DNA of 64,000 nucleotides from Mycteria americana (taxonomy: Eukaryota > Chordata > Aves > Ciconiiformes > Ciconiidae). Of the stretch, positions 26,141 to 39,950 are shown one piece after another; within the stretch, counting starts at the first letter, position 1, and each line of letters opens with the position of its first letter. The translations under genes were made by a program, and so were the position numbers. The notes beneath the pieces are model-generated. The model was not told the DNA's origin, searched no databases, and was given only the letters and a program-made list of their open reading frames with translations. The stretch covers positions 29,871,501 to 29,935,500 of the forward strand of contig NC_134370.1 of assembly GCF_035582795.1 (NCBI RefSeq), written 5' to 3'.

Positions 26141-28729
26141 CTGAATTCCATAGGAGAAAATGGAGTGGCTTCATAGGGATTACTGGAGCACTCTAGCACT
26201 TGGAATTGATGGTTAATTTAGTTTGCAAAGAACTGTTTGTGGTGCCAGTAGAGAAATTAAAAACTTCCCATTAACCTGGGCCTTTAGCTTCACTTTAGGG
26301 TATGAGTAGTCTCACTGTGAGACTAATGATTATCAGTATAATTTAATGAAAGGAGCTGCTTGTATCTATAACATGTAACCTACTGGATGATTCAGTTGAA
26401 ACTCCCAACAGTATTAATGTAAAAATTCCCTCTTCTAGTTAATAAATCACATTTTACCAGTCAAATCAGAAGGACTAGGTCTTCCTCCATAGCTCAGACT
26501 CCAAACTGCCAGTTGCGGTTTGTTATGCTAACTATGAGAACTTGGGAATGACTAAATTCCCTGATGGCTCACCCTTACTTCCATAAACTGATCTGATCTA
26601 CTTGCTTGCTCTCATGAGGAATAAATTATCTTTTCTACCTAACAGGTTTGGCTGGGAGGTAGCAATGTGCTCAAGGACAGTGTAGGCCCAGCTTCTATGG
26701 AAGGGCCAGCCTTGTGGCTAGTATGGAGAGCTGAGCCACAGGCTGCACAGACAATGGTCATAAGGTTGTGTGCCAGCCTGGCCTGGACATTGGAGTTGTG
26801 AGGAGAGGACTGAAAGAAGGCTAAGGGAAAAAAAAAAAAGAGTTTCTTTGTAGTTTGGAGCAGAACAGTTAGTTAAGGCTTCTGGAGTTCTTGGCAGCGT
26901 GGCTGAAGGAGACCTCTGAGCTACTTGGTTGTGCAGTTAGGGCACCTGGTCTGTGGAAGAGAAGGCAGGACCTATTAGGATGGCAGCTACTGGAGTGGGG
27001 TATGGTAAGTAAGCCTTGGTATGAGACATCAGAATCCTGAAAATATCACAGGAGCTGAACCAGTGATGTGCTAACAAACTTCAAGGAGCTCTGGTCATTC
27101 CAGCTGTAATGGAGATGGACCTATAGGCAGCTGCAGTCATCTGTGAGTGACTTTCAACTGGAGACTCTAATCATTACAGGCATGACTGTGCCCATGACAG
27201 GAGCACGTTTTGATAACTGAAGTGCAGCAGCTAACTGAGGTCCACTCCAGATTTCTGAGGACAGCTGACAGCACTTTCTGTCATTCAATATGTTGCAGGG
27301 AATGGAAGAGATCTGAACTGCTGACGATCCATACGGGTAGCAGTGAGAGAGTAGAAAAATGTGAAACAGTAGTAGTATGCTGTCTCCTGTCTGGATGGCA
27401 CACTCGCTGCCCGGTGGTAAGATAAAGAGGTACTTAAAGAATTCTAAGGTGAGCATGAAAATAATTTTGTTTGGCAGTTGGAGATAATCTTATTTTTGGA
27501 AATCTCAGGATATCCCATTGAGGGCATGTAGGTGGGTTGAGATGACCTAGTAAAAGGAAAGAAAGACCTGGAGCAATAGCCGTAACCTACTTGAATCCAT
27601 TGTTACTGAAGAGTGGCTAGAAAACTTGGCCAATATATGGTAGGTGTCTCTTTGCAGGAACTGGCTTGTATAGTACAGTGGCAGTTTTTCTGAAGCAAGA
27701 GTTTCTGTAGGAAGAAATTCCTCAACCACCTGAGTACTTTAGTAATTTTGTGGTCATATTCTATAATGTATTTAATATAATAAAGTGTATTACCTCTGCA
27801 TATTTGGGTCCTGGGAAATGTAGAGGGGCTCATCTTCCTGTTGGGGTAGGGGAAAGGTGGGATACCACAGGGACAGTGCAGTCCTGTCGCAGTGAGAGGA
27901 GCAGGGATACGTTTACTTGAGCTGGTCCTCTTTCTCAGGAGGTAGGTACTGACAGTGGGTAGAGGCTTAGCGCAGGAAGCAGCAGTAGAAATCTAAGATA
28001 CAGAAGCCTAGAAGAAAGGAGGAAATAAAAGCATGAAGAACTGCACTGCGTGGCACTGTTGGAAAAGAATGAGGAGGTGACTGTTGTGACTGAGGATACG
28101 ACAAGAGAAGAGAGAATGAAGAGAAATAGAGCTGCTCTTGCTTCGTAAGTCCGCCATAAGGGATTGACAGAGGCACATCCCTACTGTGAAACTTGGATCT
28201 GTCATGATTTTGCAAATAGCTTTGAAGAGTGTATTTTCTGTCAGGTGAATGGAGCACAGACATGAATGCCAAAGCTGCGAAGGCTTGTATTGTGAAAATG
28301 AGCCAGTGGGCTTAATCCAGGTTTTGTGGTTTGAAACTGTGAAGATGATTAGAGTTAAAAAAAAAAAAAAAATCAAGTAAGTTTCAACAGTGTCCTGAGC
28401 TGTTCTTTATCCCACAGTATGTGACAGGAGTGGAGAAGGTCTTAAAAAGGCTATGAAGTAAAAGAGAAGGATTTTCAGAATACTTTAGGTACTGCTTCTT
28501 AAATCTTTTGAACAGCACCTCAGTGTCAAGACATGGGAAGTGCTGAATATGATGTGCAGCAGAAAGTGAGGGGTCTCTTGCCACCTTAGGAGGTGGGGGC
28601 AGCAAGTGAAGCTGAAAATTAAAGGGCTTTAAAGAACAATATGATGCCAAAACTGTTTGTGGATTTTTCTACCTGACCCTTGAAAACAAAGAAAAGTCTG
28701 GCTTCTTATGGTGAGTGAAATATTAGGGG

Positions 28730-28870
28730 AAAAAAAACAAAAAAACAAAAAAAAAAACCCCAAAAAACCACCAAACCAAACCCCAAACACCCCCCCCCCA
28801 ACACCCCTCTCCCCAACAACAAAACAAATCTATGAAAAACCCCACCAGAAACAAAACCCAAAACAGAAAT
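28730..28870. repeat. A/C-only low-complexity tract
   Basis: About 140 bases almost without G or T on the + strand, made of runs of A and C such as AAAACCCC, ACCACC and a run of ten C (28790-28799). The opposite strand is therefore a T/G-rich tract with many G-runs and could form G-quadruplexes. Similar tracts occur at 46082-46190 (same polarity) and 58501-58566 (opposite polarity). Confidence 0.85.
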
Positions 28871-30039
28871 CATAAAAAGTTTGTTGATGCAATTCAGAAT
28901 GGCAACTAGCTTTGTCTATCTGGATCGTTGATCAGGTCTTGCAAAAAAGAGTCTGATAACCAAAAGAAATCCTATATGGTCTGCATGCAGAATATGTTCT
29001 GCCTTTTGTAAATCTGTAGGATTTTATTGCTAACAAAGATGACAAGAATAAGAAGTGGCTTAAATGGGCAAAATGCTATACCCTGAATGAAAATCACTTG
29101 CGTGATGCCACTAAAGCAAGACATTTTGTATATAAAACTGATGAGTCATTTAAATGATTAAAAATTTTTCTATTGGTGGCCTTCAATTACATAAGTAATC
29201 AATTTAGCTGCCATAATGCAGTGTCTAATATGATGTGAAGTTGATATGATATGACTGCTACATTATACATAATGCAGCTAAATTGTACCAGGGAGTATAT
29301 TAAAGAAAATTAGCTCTCACATGGTACATTTTGATGCACTGACGGTTAGATGGAAAAAGGTGAACTTACTGAGCATCTTCATAAGTTAATATATATCTGA
29401 GAGAAGAAACTCACATAATTTAGAGTGTGATATCTCTTGGGTAGCTTATTGTAATGAATTTCATTGAAAATGTACCAAATGTACCAAAAGCAATTAGGTC
29501 ATGGAATCCAAAGGTCTCTTGGGCTTTGCAGATACACAAAGCAAATAATTCATGTAAAGGAGAATATTGAATTCCTGCTTCAAGATATGTATCCTGTTGT
29601 TATGCAGACAGCTGGGTCTTGGAAAGGTGTGTGCTGAGGGGCAGGGGAAGAAGAGCAGGCTATACCAGTATTCTTTAGGTAGCTGTCTGTACTTGGAGTT
29701 TAATCCTAGGTTAACAGTTCATTATAAAGATCAGATAGAGGTAAATCAATAAAAGGAAAGGTGTGTAGAGCCTTAAGAAAAGCCTATCACTCAGGAGTTG
29801 AAAGGCAACAAGTTCTGCTTTGAAGAGTCATGGATGGCCTCCCTCAGCTACGGAGACTTCTGCTGAGAAACAGATGGACTGATGTATTTTGTACTTAAAC
29901 AGCACAAAGCTGAACTGCAGCGTGCAGTGTAAGCCCATGCTGCGTTTAATACGGTGAGGTACAACACCAGGATCTGACATGAGCAAGGAAGTGTAAATAG
30001 GAGAGCAGGGGGCAGTGCATTCTGCATATCTTTTTGAAC

Positions 30040-30262
30040 TAAAAAATTCCTGGGAGACCGCTGCCAGTGGGCCTTTTAATCTATGTTAAGGCTAGATCCC
30101 TACAGACACTTAGCGAGCTGTAATTGCTTCCTAAGTAGAGCGTGCTGCCTGCCAACCAAGTATACCCTATCCGTAGCTGAGGGTCCGACCCGAAGAGCTT
30201 GATTACTGTTTCGTAAATAAGATCTATGCCAATTGAATTAGCGCAATCCAAATGAAAGGATG
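30040..30262. promoter_or_regulatory. Candidate conserved non-coding block
   Basis: This block mixes balanced-composition sequence with motif-like words: 'gctgtaattgcttcc' (homeodomain-like TAATTG), 'tcgtaaataag' (forkhead-like GTAAATA) and 'gccaattgaattagcg' (CCAAT and CAATTG). No open frame runs through it. The texture resembles vertebrate conserved non-coding elements. This is an impression only; conservation cannot be measured from one sequence. Confidence 0.2.
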
Positions 30263-31140
30263 GTGGGGTACAGAGAGCTCTCCTTTAGTTAACTGCAGTG
30301 TGTGTGAGTGTTTTGCCTTTATTTCTGCCCCTCTCCTGCGAAGTATCTCTCCACCGTGCTTGGCTGACAGGATGCTAGTTGTTGCTTGCAAGCCTATGTA
30401 CCGTGTTTTCTCAGACGAACTCTCTCAAGGAAGCTTGACTTTTTTTCTGTTTGGTTTACTCTAGTAGCTTTCACTCAGAATTATTTTAACGGTGGATGTT
30501 TCATTCTCCATTTGAAAAATTATGATGGGACTTGCCAGCTCTTTGTATCTTGCTATTCTGAGTGTATTAATAGCAATAAACATCAAGTATGTAATGTTCT
30601 AGTTTGGGTTGCATTCATGTCTATTACTGTAGAGGTATTAAAACAAGTCTAAACTGAAAGTTGACAAACTTGTATTAACCTCAGACCTTTGTAATGTAGG
30701 TCGGAATTTCAAATATCTACTATCAACTTGAAGCAAAATTGGAGTGCTGCCCTTTCTACCCAGCTTCCCAAATCTCTAATAAATTGTGCTGAACCATGAA
30801 GGCATTACAGGCTCCAGTGTAACCGCGTGTACAACAGCTGTAGCACAGAACACAAAGGGACAGACCTATAGTAATCTTGCTGGGTAGGATTGCCACGCTG
30901 CCAGGCAAAAATAATCACTGATGTGACTTCTTCTGAAGGGCAAGTTGTGTTGCAGAGTACAGCATTAACCTTGGGAGTGCGGAGTAATGACAGATTGCTC
31001 TGTTGTCTGTGGCCCTGGACTTCAAATACCACTTTCTCTGGGTTAGTTCCTGTCCCTTTTCTTTCCCTACTGTCAGTGCTATCTGTATTTGGGATTGTCT
31101 AATTTCTGCGAGGGGCTGAGGAGTAACAGATTTGAATTTT

Positions 31141-31157
31141 GAAAAAAAAAAAAAAAA
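31141..31157. repeat. Poly-A tract
   Basis: A run of about 16 A followed by CCC. No retrotransposed body is recognisable on its 5' side. Confidence 0.8.
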
Positions 31158-31169
31158 CCCAGCTATCTG

Positions 31170-31290
31170 ATGAGACTCCTGTCACTGTAAATCATCGTTG
31201 CGCCATTAAAATCCCAAGTTAGCATCGCTTCACTTACAGCTATGTGACTGACGGTGTGATAAGACATCTTTTCTCATTAATTGGTTTGTA
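31170..31290. promoter_or_regulatory. Candidate conserved non-coding block
   Basis: The stretch around 'aaatcatcgttgcgccatta' and 'tctcattaattggtttgtag' keeps CpG and homeodomain-like TTAATT/ATTA words in an otherwise CpG-poor, AT-rich region and has no reading frame. I infer possible regulatory constraint from texture alone. Confidence 0.18.
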
Positions 31291-32244
31291 GCTCTTCTGC
31301 TGCATTTCATTTAAGATGAGGTTTTAATCTATTTCATCCTATTTTGCTATACAGACCTCAAGTTTTTTTCTTAATTTTTTTTTTTAATTATGGCAGTGTC
31401 TTGTAGAAATTTCAGTCTTTAACCAATACAGGGAAGATGACAAACTCGCAAAGCCAGTCCATGCTCCAAAACACTTCATAGTCTGATTTACGGATTCTAG
31501 CCCCCTATGGAAAAGGAAGGTCTGGAAAAACATAGCCTCATTCTTGCTCTGTGTGATGCTTTGTAATGGAATAGCAGCTCCAGGGAAATGATCGTTCTGA
31601 TCCAGCTGCAGATTGTGCTGTTGAGGAGCTCGTTTTAGCCCTTAGAGGGAGCCACACACTCGACTATGGAAATGGAGGAATAAAAGGCAGGTTTTGTTAC
31701 ATCCATCTGTGATGGAGGAGGTGGGGAGGGAATGGTCCTCAATTGTTTTTGGTTTTTTCTAGTTTTTAATTGACAGCAATGTGCAAATCGGACACAAGGC
31801 TGGTTTGTTGTGGTGAGTGCCCTAATGTATTTGCTTTTCTAGCGACAGATTTGTAGGGTTTAGAAGGCTTCAAACAAATGTTAATTTTACCTTTCCCCTT
31901 TCCTGTTGTCAGCTCCCTCCTACACCATTCAATTCCAGATTCCACTGTTCTCCTTTTGATGCTGACACAGCAGGACTTGAAAAATTCAGATACTGTACAC
32001 TGCTTCCTCTTAAAAATGAAAAATGTAAAAAAAGACACAAACCACAAAAAATTGATTAAGGCTACAGAGCTCACAGTCTGGAAAACATATGATTGCCACA
32101 TTTTCTGTTTATAGATTTTTTTTTTTCTCGATTGTATCCCTTCCTTTAAGGAGAGAGGTGCATTACCCCCCTTTCTTTCCTTGTAATGTGTAGATTATAG
32201 CAGAATATTTTTATGTAAATGACATGGCTAAAGTAGGTTATATG

Positions 32245-32330
32245 GCTGTGTTGTAAAATCCAAATGAAAATGCTGTTCTGCTGGCTCAGCATTAATCAGC
32301 ATTGCCAGTGAGCTATTCAGTTCAGGGAAT
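32245..32330. promoter_or_regulatory. Candidate conserved non-coding block
   Basis: Contains 'ctggctcagcattaatcagc' and 'attgccagtgagc', a balanced-composition stretch with an ATTA core and no reading frame. A similar stretch follows at 32620-32700 ('gccgctaattagagcatcaa', 'aacataatggctgccaac'). Inference from texture only. Confidence 0.18.
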
Positions 32331-34408
32331 GGAGGATGCACATGCTCAGAGGAAAATGGATGAGGAGATTTGCAGGCCTTTGCCAATTAAGCAGTTCCCC
32401 TTTTCTTAAAAATGAAATTAAAATGTTTTTCTGTGCCTTTTCCTCTCCCTCCCTCCCCCTTCCCCAGCAGATGAATTCTAGTGGCAGTGCTGAGGACTGC
32501 TTAGCCAGAAAGATGCTATACCAGAGATGGGACAGAGTGTGTCTAGTCCCAGAAGATACTGTTAAAGATTAAAGGAAACTCCAAACTTAAATTTTAAACA
32601 GCTCTGAGCTCCTTGCAGAGACTGCCGCTAATTAGAGCATCAAGTTGTGTGGCAGTTATTGTAACATAATGGCTGCCAACAAAGAACTGCATTAATAGTG
32701 GTCTTTTATTTTGGGTATAGGCTGTTGAGATGTAATGTCTTTCTGTAATGATTTTATCTTAGTTTGGCTGTTGGAGTAAGGGTAACCAAGATGGAAGAGC
32801 AGTGGAGAGGTCGTTGTCCTTCTAAACTATTCAAAATACTTCCTAGAAGGGCTGGGAAGATGGTGAATGGTCACAATCAGGAAGCGGGCACCCTTACTTC
32901 AAATTTCCCTGCTCTTCTGAGTCATTAATTCATCCATATCTTAATCAGGTCTGGGAAAGGAAGGAAAGAGAGAGAATTTTTATTTTGCAATAGAAAGTTT
33001 TATTTTGTGTTTTGTCTGAGTTATCTTCTGTTCCTCAGCTTTCTGACTCTGGGTTGGCTGGAAATGCAAAGCTCATCCATTACAAAATATAAGCTAATCC
33101 TAGAAGTAGCAAGAGTTTTTAAAGTAGGTTTGGTGTTTCTTCAAGGTTGCCTTTTGAGTTTTGGACCTCATAGATTTTTCAAATTTTCTGAGAAATCAGG
33201 AAAGTTCATGATAAATTCTTTGTGTTAATTCAGACTATTAATTTGGAATATTTATGGAAAGGTGAACTATAATGAGAATCAGCGTCTACTAGGTTAAAAA
33301 TCCAGTCTTGGATTTGTATAGCATACTGCTTGGAACATTTCATATACAGACAACAGGTTCACTGAGATAGTCAAGAGATAAACAGCCCTTTTATCTCTTT
33401 AAAAGGACCATGTCTTCAATGAAGAGAAAAATCATTTTCTAGTAGACAGATGCTTCCTCTCCCTCTGACAGGTTAGGTTTAGAACTGGAAATTCCATTCT
33501 CGGTTATGCAAGGAAATCTGTGACCTCTCATTTTTTGACTTTATGGTGAGTGAGTGTTTTTCTTTGAATTTTTGATTGCCAGACATCTCTCTCTCATCAG
33601 AATCTGTTAATTTTTGCCTGAGGTCATTCTAGGGATCGTCATTCATAGAGGAATCGAGTGTCTAGCTTTCTCTTAGTGAAGAGGGTGAGCAGGAAGCAGA
33701 GCTACGCAGATGCCTGTGTCTCGCTGGTCATCCTGACACCCCTGTGTGTTATGGGGTGAAAACAGTCTGCTTTTAAAGATCACTAACGGCCAGATGCGAG
33801 GAGGGCATTAACATCTAAAATGATGTCTCCCACAGTAAGACAAACAGTGTAGAAAGAGAACGTTTTTACACAAATACTTTTTCATTCAGGATAAAGGGGC
33901 ACAGCTAGTCAGGAAGGCTCTTATGTTTGGACTGCCAGCTGGCTTCTCAAGAAGCTTCATCACAGTGGGCAGGAAAGCAAGTGGAGAGTCTTGGAAATAA
34001 ACTGGGCTGGAAAAAGAATGAGGAGAAGAACTTTTCTGCAGTCCATCTTCCCCATGATGGTTATTAGAAGGGGGCAGATGACTACATTTTGCGTAGTCAG
34101 GGTTGTTATGTTCCTTGTAGTGCATGTTTGGGGTCATTCCACCTGTATCAGACAGGTCATTTCATTGCTTTCTAATAGTTCTTAGAGTATTTCTTCAGAG
34201 AGGAGAAATGTGATTCTGAAACGATTTGTGTCAGATGCAGAAGAGATTTGAGGTACTGGAATGGTGGTTAGTGACTACACTTCATTGTCTGAATTATTTA
34301 TTGCTCCGTAGCACTTCTAGTCTGGTGAGGGTATATGGAAGGTGGACCTGCTGTCAAATTCTTTCATATCCTGCAAGGTGCTCAGCATAGATGGATTGGG
34401 TGTTGCCA

Positions 34409-34488
34409 GCTCCTGATGAAGGAGCTTTTGCTCCTGATGAAGCCAACAGGCTAGGCCTAGTTTGGGCCAAATACCTCATTGGCCCAAA
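34409..34488. repeat. Compact cluster of direct and inverted repeats
   Basis: Within 80 bases there are two direct copies of gctcctgatgaag (34409-34421 and 34430-34442), a perfect 10-bp palindrome ctaggcctag (34451-34460), and a perfect 9-bp stem tttgggcca / tggcccaaa (34461-34469 with 34480-34488) around a 10-base loop. Function unknown. It could be the hairpin of a small degraded mobile element or a chance cluster. Confidence 0.6.
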
Positions 34489-36119
34489 ATATTCAAAGCT
34501 TGTATTTCTGGGAACACCGTCCGCCATTAGTCTTTTCTGATAAGTGGAACATTGGAGGGCTTCTTAAGCATGCCTAGTATTTACTTACATGACTGAGGTT
34601 CTCTGTACCTTTGGGTTCAACAGCTAGGTAACCATCTCTCTCCTTCCATTCACTCCATTCCCAAATTGTTATCAAATCAAATGTTAATTAGTAAAGGAAA
34701 GGAAGGGACTGGTGAAAACACTTGATTCTTCCCTTTGGTCCTCTTGGGTTTTCCACCCTATAAAGAAACATAAGTCTTAAAGCAAACTTAGCTACCAGTG
34801 AAAGCAAAGGGAGAGAATTGATGAAAAACTGCCACCCATGTGAGAGTTCGAAGACCAAATGTTCTGAGGCAGAGTATTTTTATCTTGGACAAGAAACTAA
34901 TGGCAGACTTTGACATATCTTTCTACTTCTGTTGGATGTTGGCTTATGTCAGATAGAGTATTTCTTTATCTTCCTTATTTCCCCTTTGCATTTCCACAAT
35001 TTTTTATTTTGGGGTTGCTGTGATCCAAAGAAGAAAAGCTACAACATAGGAAGTTGATCAGATTCATTACTGTGATTAGATGATAACACTTCCACATGTG
35101 ACTTTAAAAAAAAAAAATTCCCCCATTAATTAATTCCACTTGATCATTTGGTTACCATTCTCAAATATTTTTGGTGAATAATATTCAGGCAATGGGTTGT
35201 TTGTGAAGTATTCATTTCATGTCCTTGCTCTTGCTATTTTTGTTGTGTGATCGCTCATTGAACATTTGCCTGAAAATTTTTTTGTACGTTGTCTTGTATC
35301 TTGCGTCTCCATCCTGAGCTACTTCTGGAGCTAAATGCAGTTCAGAAATGGTGGTTCTTATCATGCTTAAATGCACATAATCCTTGATGAAGAGTTTGTT
35401 CTTTGCGCTGTGATAGCTTCTGATCAGGATTTGATTTCTGTTCCGTGAAGTCAAGTAAAATAAATTAAGAAAGATGACAAATGGGTAGAACAGCAAAACT
35501 GCTTGCCCTGAAGCCTTTGCAAAAGCAAGTCTTTTTCAGTTAGTGCCAAAATGTGGAGCCACAGCTCTAATATAATTGAATAAAAGCAGAGAAACAAAGG
35601 CCAACTCCCCGCAGGCTCTCCCCTTTCTATACCTGACCAAGTAAAATAGAAGAAAGAAGCAGTAACGAAGTCTTTCTTACCCTAGGTTTTTTTCTTGCCA
35701 AACCATATTTCTTAAAAAATAAAAAAATTAAAGCATTTTATTTTAGGAGACAAAATCTGTACATAAGAGAGATCCTGAACTGCAGAGTAGCATGCACGTG
35801 AACTGAACTCTGTAAAGCCCAACACCATGGGTTCTGAAATTCTGTTTCAGCTGAAGGCATCATTCAAGTATAATCTTTGGATTCATGCTTCTAGGTGATA
35901 CAGCGTCTTCTCTTGAGTTTTAGTTTAGATCAGATATATTTTCTGCCTAAATTAAGATGATAGTATTTTGCACACCTCAAAAGAATGTTATGTGAATAGA
36001 TGCATTAACAGTATAAGTTTTTGACTATGAGAATCATGGAAGTCATAAGTTTGACAGATACCTATCTATAAAGCAGGTTTCTTGTGAGGAAATAGATCTG
36101 CTTTTGCTATTCATTCTTG

Positions 36120-36300
36120 TGTAAACATCGTGCAGCGGGATGCAGCTCAGCCTGCAAATGTGATCTGTGTTTTGTTACGACTCCGAGTGGCCACATCTTG
36201 GTTCTCCTCAGAAGATGGCCCCCTTCCCGCAAAGTGCCACCGCTTCCCGGAGGAGCTGGGCCCCTGCTCAGTAAAAGCTGGCTCCGGAATCCAGAGGGTT
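36120..36300 (+). promoter_or_regulatory. GC-rich stretch, candidate promoter-proximal region of SH2D4B
   Basis: About 180 bases with a visibly higher G+C and CpG content than the flanks. It contains a YY1-like core 'aagatggc' and an ETS-like core 'cttcccggag' close together (about 36210-36255). It lies about 1 kb upstream of the SH2D4B start codon on the same strand. No TATA box is evident. It may be a promoter, an enhancer or an untranslated first exon; the sequence alone cannot decide. Confidence 0.22.
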
Positions 36301-37047
36301 TGGTTTTTGGTTTTTGGTGTGTTGTGGGGTTTTTTTACATAATTAAGTGTCTGTTGGCCCTGGTGCTGAAAGAATACTATTTTACTGATTTTGGTAAAAT
36401 TCTGTTACATAGTGAAAAGCCACAATTTGCTTGTAACTTTCTCCAGTAACAAAGTGGAAAATGAATTAACAGCAGGACTTGCATAGTCTGCATGAACTGC
36501 TGAGAACTTACTCTTGTTTAATTAATATTAATTTACTATTTATAAAGTGATAACAAGATTCTTGTGGCTTTTGTTACGTCCGCTTTTAATTTTAGAGGCA
36601 TTTTAATCAGTTTGCTGCATGACAATATTTGTCAACACCAGGTACATAGGATCTCTAATATGACCTACCCTGTTGAGACTAGTTAACAGGCTAGACTGGG
36701 AAATAATATGCAAACTTGTTTCTCCTCTCATTAGAAGAGATCAGTTCCCAAAGTGACATAGATATTGTTGGTGTAGGTGATACCTTTAACCATGACTTCA
36801 CTTTAAACCCCTGGGCAACACTTACACCCTTGGGAGTGTATTGCTGCTGAAGGGAACCGCTTGAGCCGAAAGTCTGAGGCTTTCTCTACATTGAATTTCC
36901 TTCTGCTCAAGGGAGCAAAGCTGATGGGTTCAGTCAAGAATCCCTTATTTTTACAGGAGCACTAAAGTGACTGTTTTTTTCCTGGCCTTTTCATTTTTTT
37001 TTTTTCCTTATCCTTGTCTGTTCCTCCCCCTTCCTTTCACTTGACAG

Positions 37048-37707
<660 letters not shown>

Positions 37708-39920
37708 TAAGGGGAATCGTTTTGAAGTGCCTCTTTCGGTCAGGAGTCACTGCTCCTATTCTCTCAGTGGTAACAGATGGACCATGACCAAGTTTCCCTT
37801 CCACTCCTAAGGCTTTTTTCTTCACCTACCATCCCCACCCCTCACCCTCAGTCAGGCAAAACGCAGTCTTGCCCGTGCTGTTGAGGTTTCTTGACTTGGC
37901 ATTGAATGTTTGGCTGGAGTAGGAGATAAATTCATAAATTTGAGCTTGTTATGAAGAGCTCTTTGGGAATAAGATGTGACGTCAGAACAGCCATACCATA
38001 TGAGACTAAATTTCCAACTGTACTAGTAAACGCTCTCCAAAAGATTATGTCTAGGGAACAGGATAATAGTGGGGAAGCATATAAAAAAATCCAACAATCA
38101 AAATCAAAACAGAAAAAAAACAGGAATGTATTTTCATGCAATATGTAGTTAAACTATGGAGCTCCTTCCACAGGCTGTTATGGATGCTAAATGTGTGCGT
38201 TGACTTAAAGAGCAAATAAAGTCATGGAAGAAAACATTAAAAAAGAACTCCAAATATCATTGCCAAGTGTCTGGTCTTGGGTCCAAGTGATTTGGAATAA
38301 ACAAATACTTATTTCCTTGCTCTCTTGTCTGAACTCTTTCCCCGTTCGCAGGGTAAAGTCGTTTAGGCAGATGCAAGACAGAAAACATTTTCATCTTGGA
38401 AATGTAGTTGCAGTGACTCCGCACTCAAGAAGGAAATGTCACAGAGACATGTCAAACGCTCCTTTCCCTGTGAAATGCCAGAGATTTTATCCTATCTTTA
38501 AATCTATTAAAACTTGAATATTCAAAATTTCTAATAACTTTGGGTAGCTCATTTTGAGAAAGTGCTGTAATAGCTATGTGGCTCTGCAGTGAGTGTTTAA
38601 AGTGTTGCTCATCTTAGCACACCCATGGTAGAAAGCTTTGCTTGGAGCACCTCAGTACAGATAGATTATTGGATTCAATTGTCAGACTTCTTAAAATGCT
38701 TAGAGCCTCTGAACCCTACAAAGTGCCCATTAGATAGTTAACAATTCAAAGACGATTATTAAAGAAATGTGTTTCAAAGCAAAACTAGTCTCCAAGACAC
38801 AGTTGAAGCAAAGGTCTTTATGAAATGACTGTAAAGTAAGTTACGATGGTAGCCTTAAAATAAAGGGAGACTGTACAGAACACCCTAATCGGCTGTAAGA
38901 GGAGTTTAAAATGACCCCTCACAGATGGCAAGGTGGACGTTGGAAAACCTCATTCTGTTTAATTTCTATTTTATTCATGTTAGTGTTCTTACTATGAATG
39001 GCGCTCTACTAAGAGGAAGGGCATCAAAATAGCTTCTCTCATACAGGACAAAAACCTTGTTCATTTTGATTGATTTGTAGTTGAGAAAAAATAAAAAATG
39101 CAGTTCAGCTCCACATGCCAAAACATTATATCACTGAGATAATCTGTATTATGCTCATTCTTTGAGGAAGACAGATGCAGAAAAATCTAACTGCAAAAAT
39201 ATTTATGTGATGATTTGTCACAGTGTTGACACCTAAATTTCCATATATAAATTATACATTAAACCTGTTCAGCTTCCTACTACAGGAGACCATTTTCTGG
39301 GTAATTAATTTTCTGATTTATAAAGAATAAGAGAAAGGAGAGCAGCAGAGTAACATATAGATTATATTTGTCCTAACAAAAGTATTCACAAATACGTATA
39401 GAGTTAAATTTCACAATAGCCCATTTCCATTTTACCTTCTTAAATTGCCAGTTTAAGGTATTGCTTAGATTTGACTTTTGCCCACTGTTAGAAACTTTCT
39501 ACTTCCTTCAGAACTGTACTAGAGAACTGATCTTACCGATTTTTTTTGTAGAAAGAACTGTTGGAATTAGATTTGCAAGTCAGGCATTTGGTCCTGCTGA
39601 AAATGTATTTTGACTTCCATGAACTGATGTGGGCCAGAGTTACAAAAGATAACTTCCATCTTTCAGGCATGCCAGTCACTAACTATACAGATACTTGTAA
39701 CTCTACAGATACTTCTACTGTACAGTTCTGTAATATGATGATAAATGGTCTCATAGTGGAGCTAGTTTCTTGTTAAAAAAAAAAAGGTGGAAAAAAATCA
39801 ATCAGAAATTATGGGTGTAAGATAGGAATTACTGTGCAATATTTTTGCCTATATGACTCAAAGGGTCAGAGTAGATTACTGTAATGATCCTTTCTTATCT
39901 TAAAATATGTGATTTCCCTG

Positions 39921-39950
39921 CACACACACACACCCCCCACCCCACCCCCA
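39921..39950. repeat. (CA)n followed by C-rich tract
   Basis: Six CA units run directly into CACCCCCCAC and CCCACCCCCA words. A simple-sequence compound tract inside intron 1. Confidence 0.9.

Larger units (their letters stand above)
10056..37047. other. Intergenic DNA upstream of SH2D4B
   Basis: About 27 kb without a recognised protein-coding gene. Open frames reach 123 codons (11757-12128, minus strand), with no domain or conserved motif that I can identify. Smaller items listed separately are old repeat relics (15815-15900, 18370-18430, 18851-18995, 26018-26140), low-complexity tracts (22300-22320, 28730-28870, 31141-31157) and stretches that look like conserved non-coding DNA. A possible exon lies at 23535-23672 and a GC-rich stretch at 36120-36300. 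In human the upstream neighbour of SH2D4B is TSPAN14, but no tetraspanin exon was recognised here. Confidence 0.55.

Noticed and set aside
1..37047. Upstream neighbour gene TSPAN14 expected from human gene order
   Set aside because: No tetraspanin exon (CCG, PxSC or terminal transmembrane segment) was recognised. Small exons could be missed by eye, but I cannot support any.
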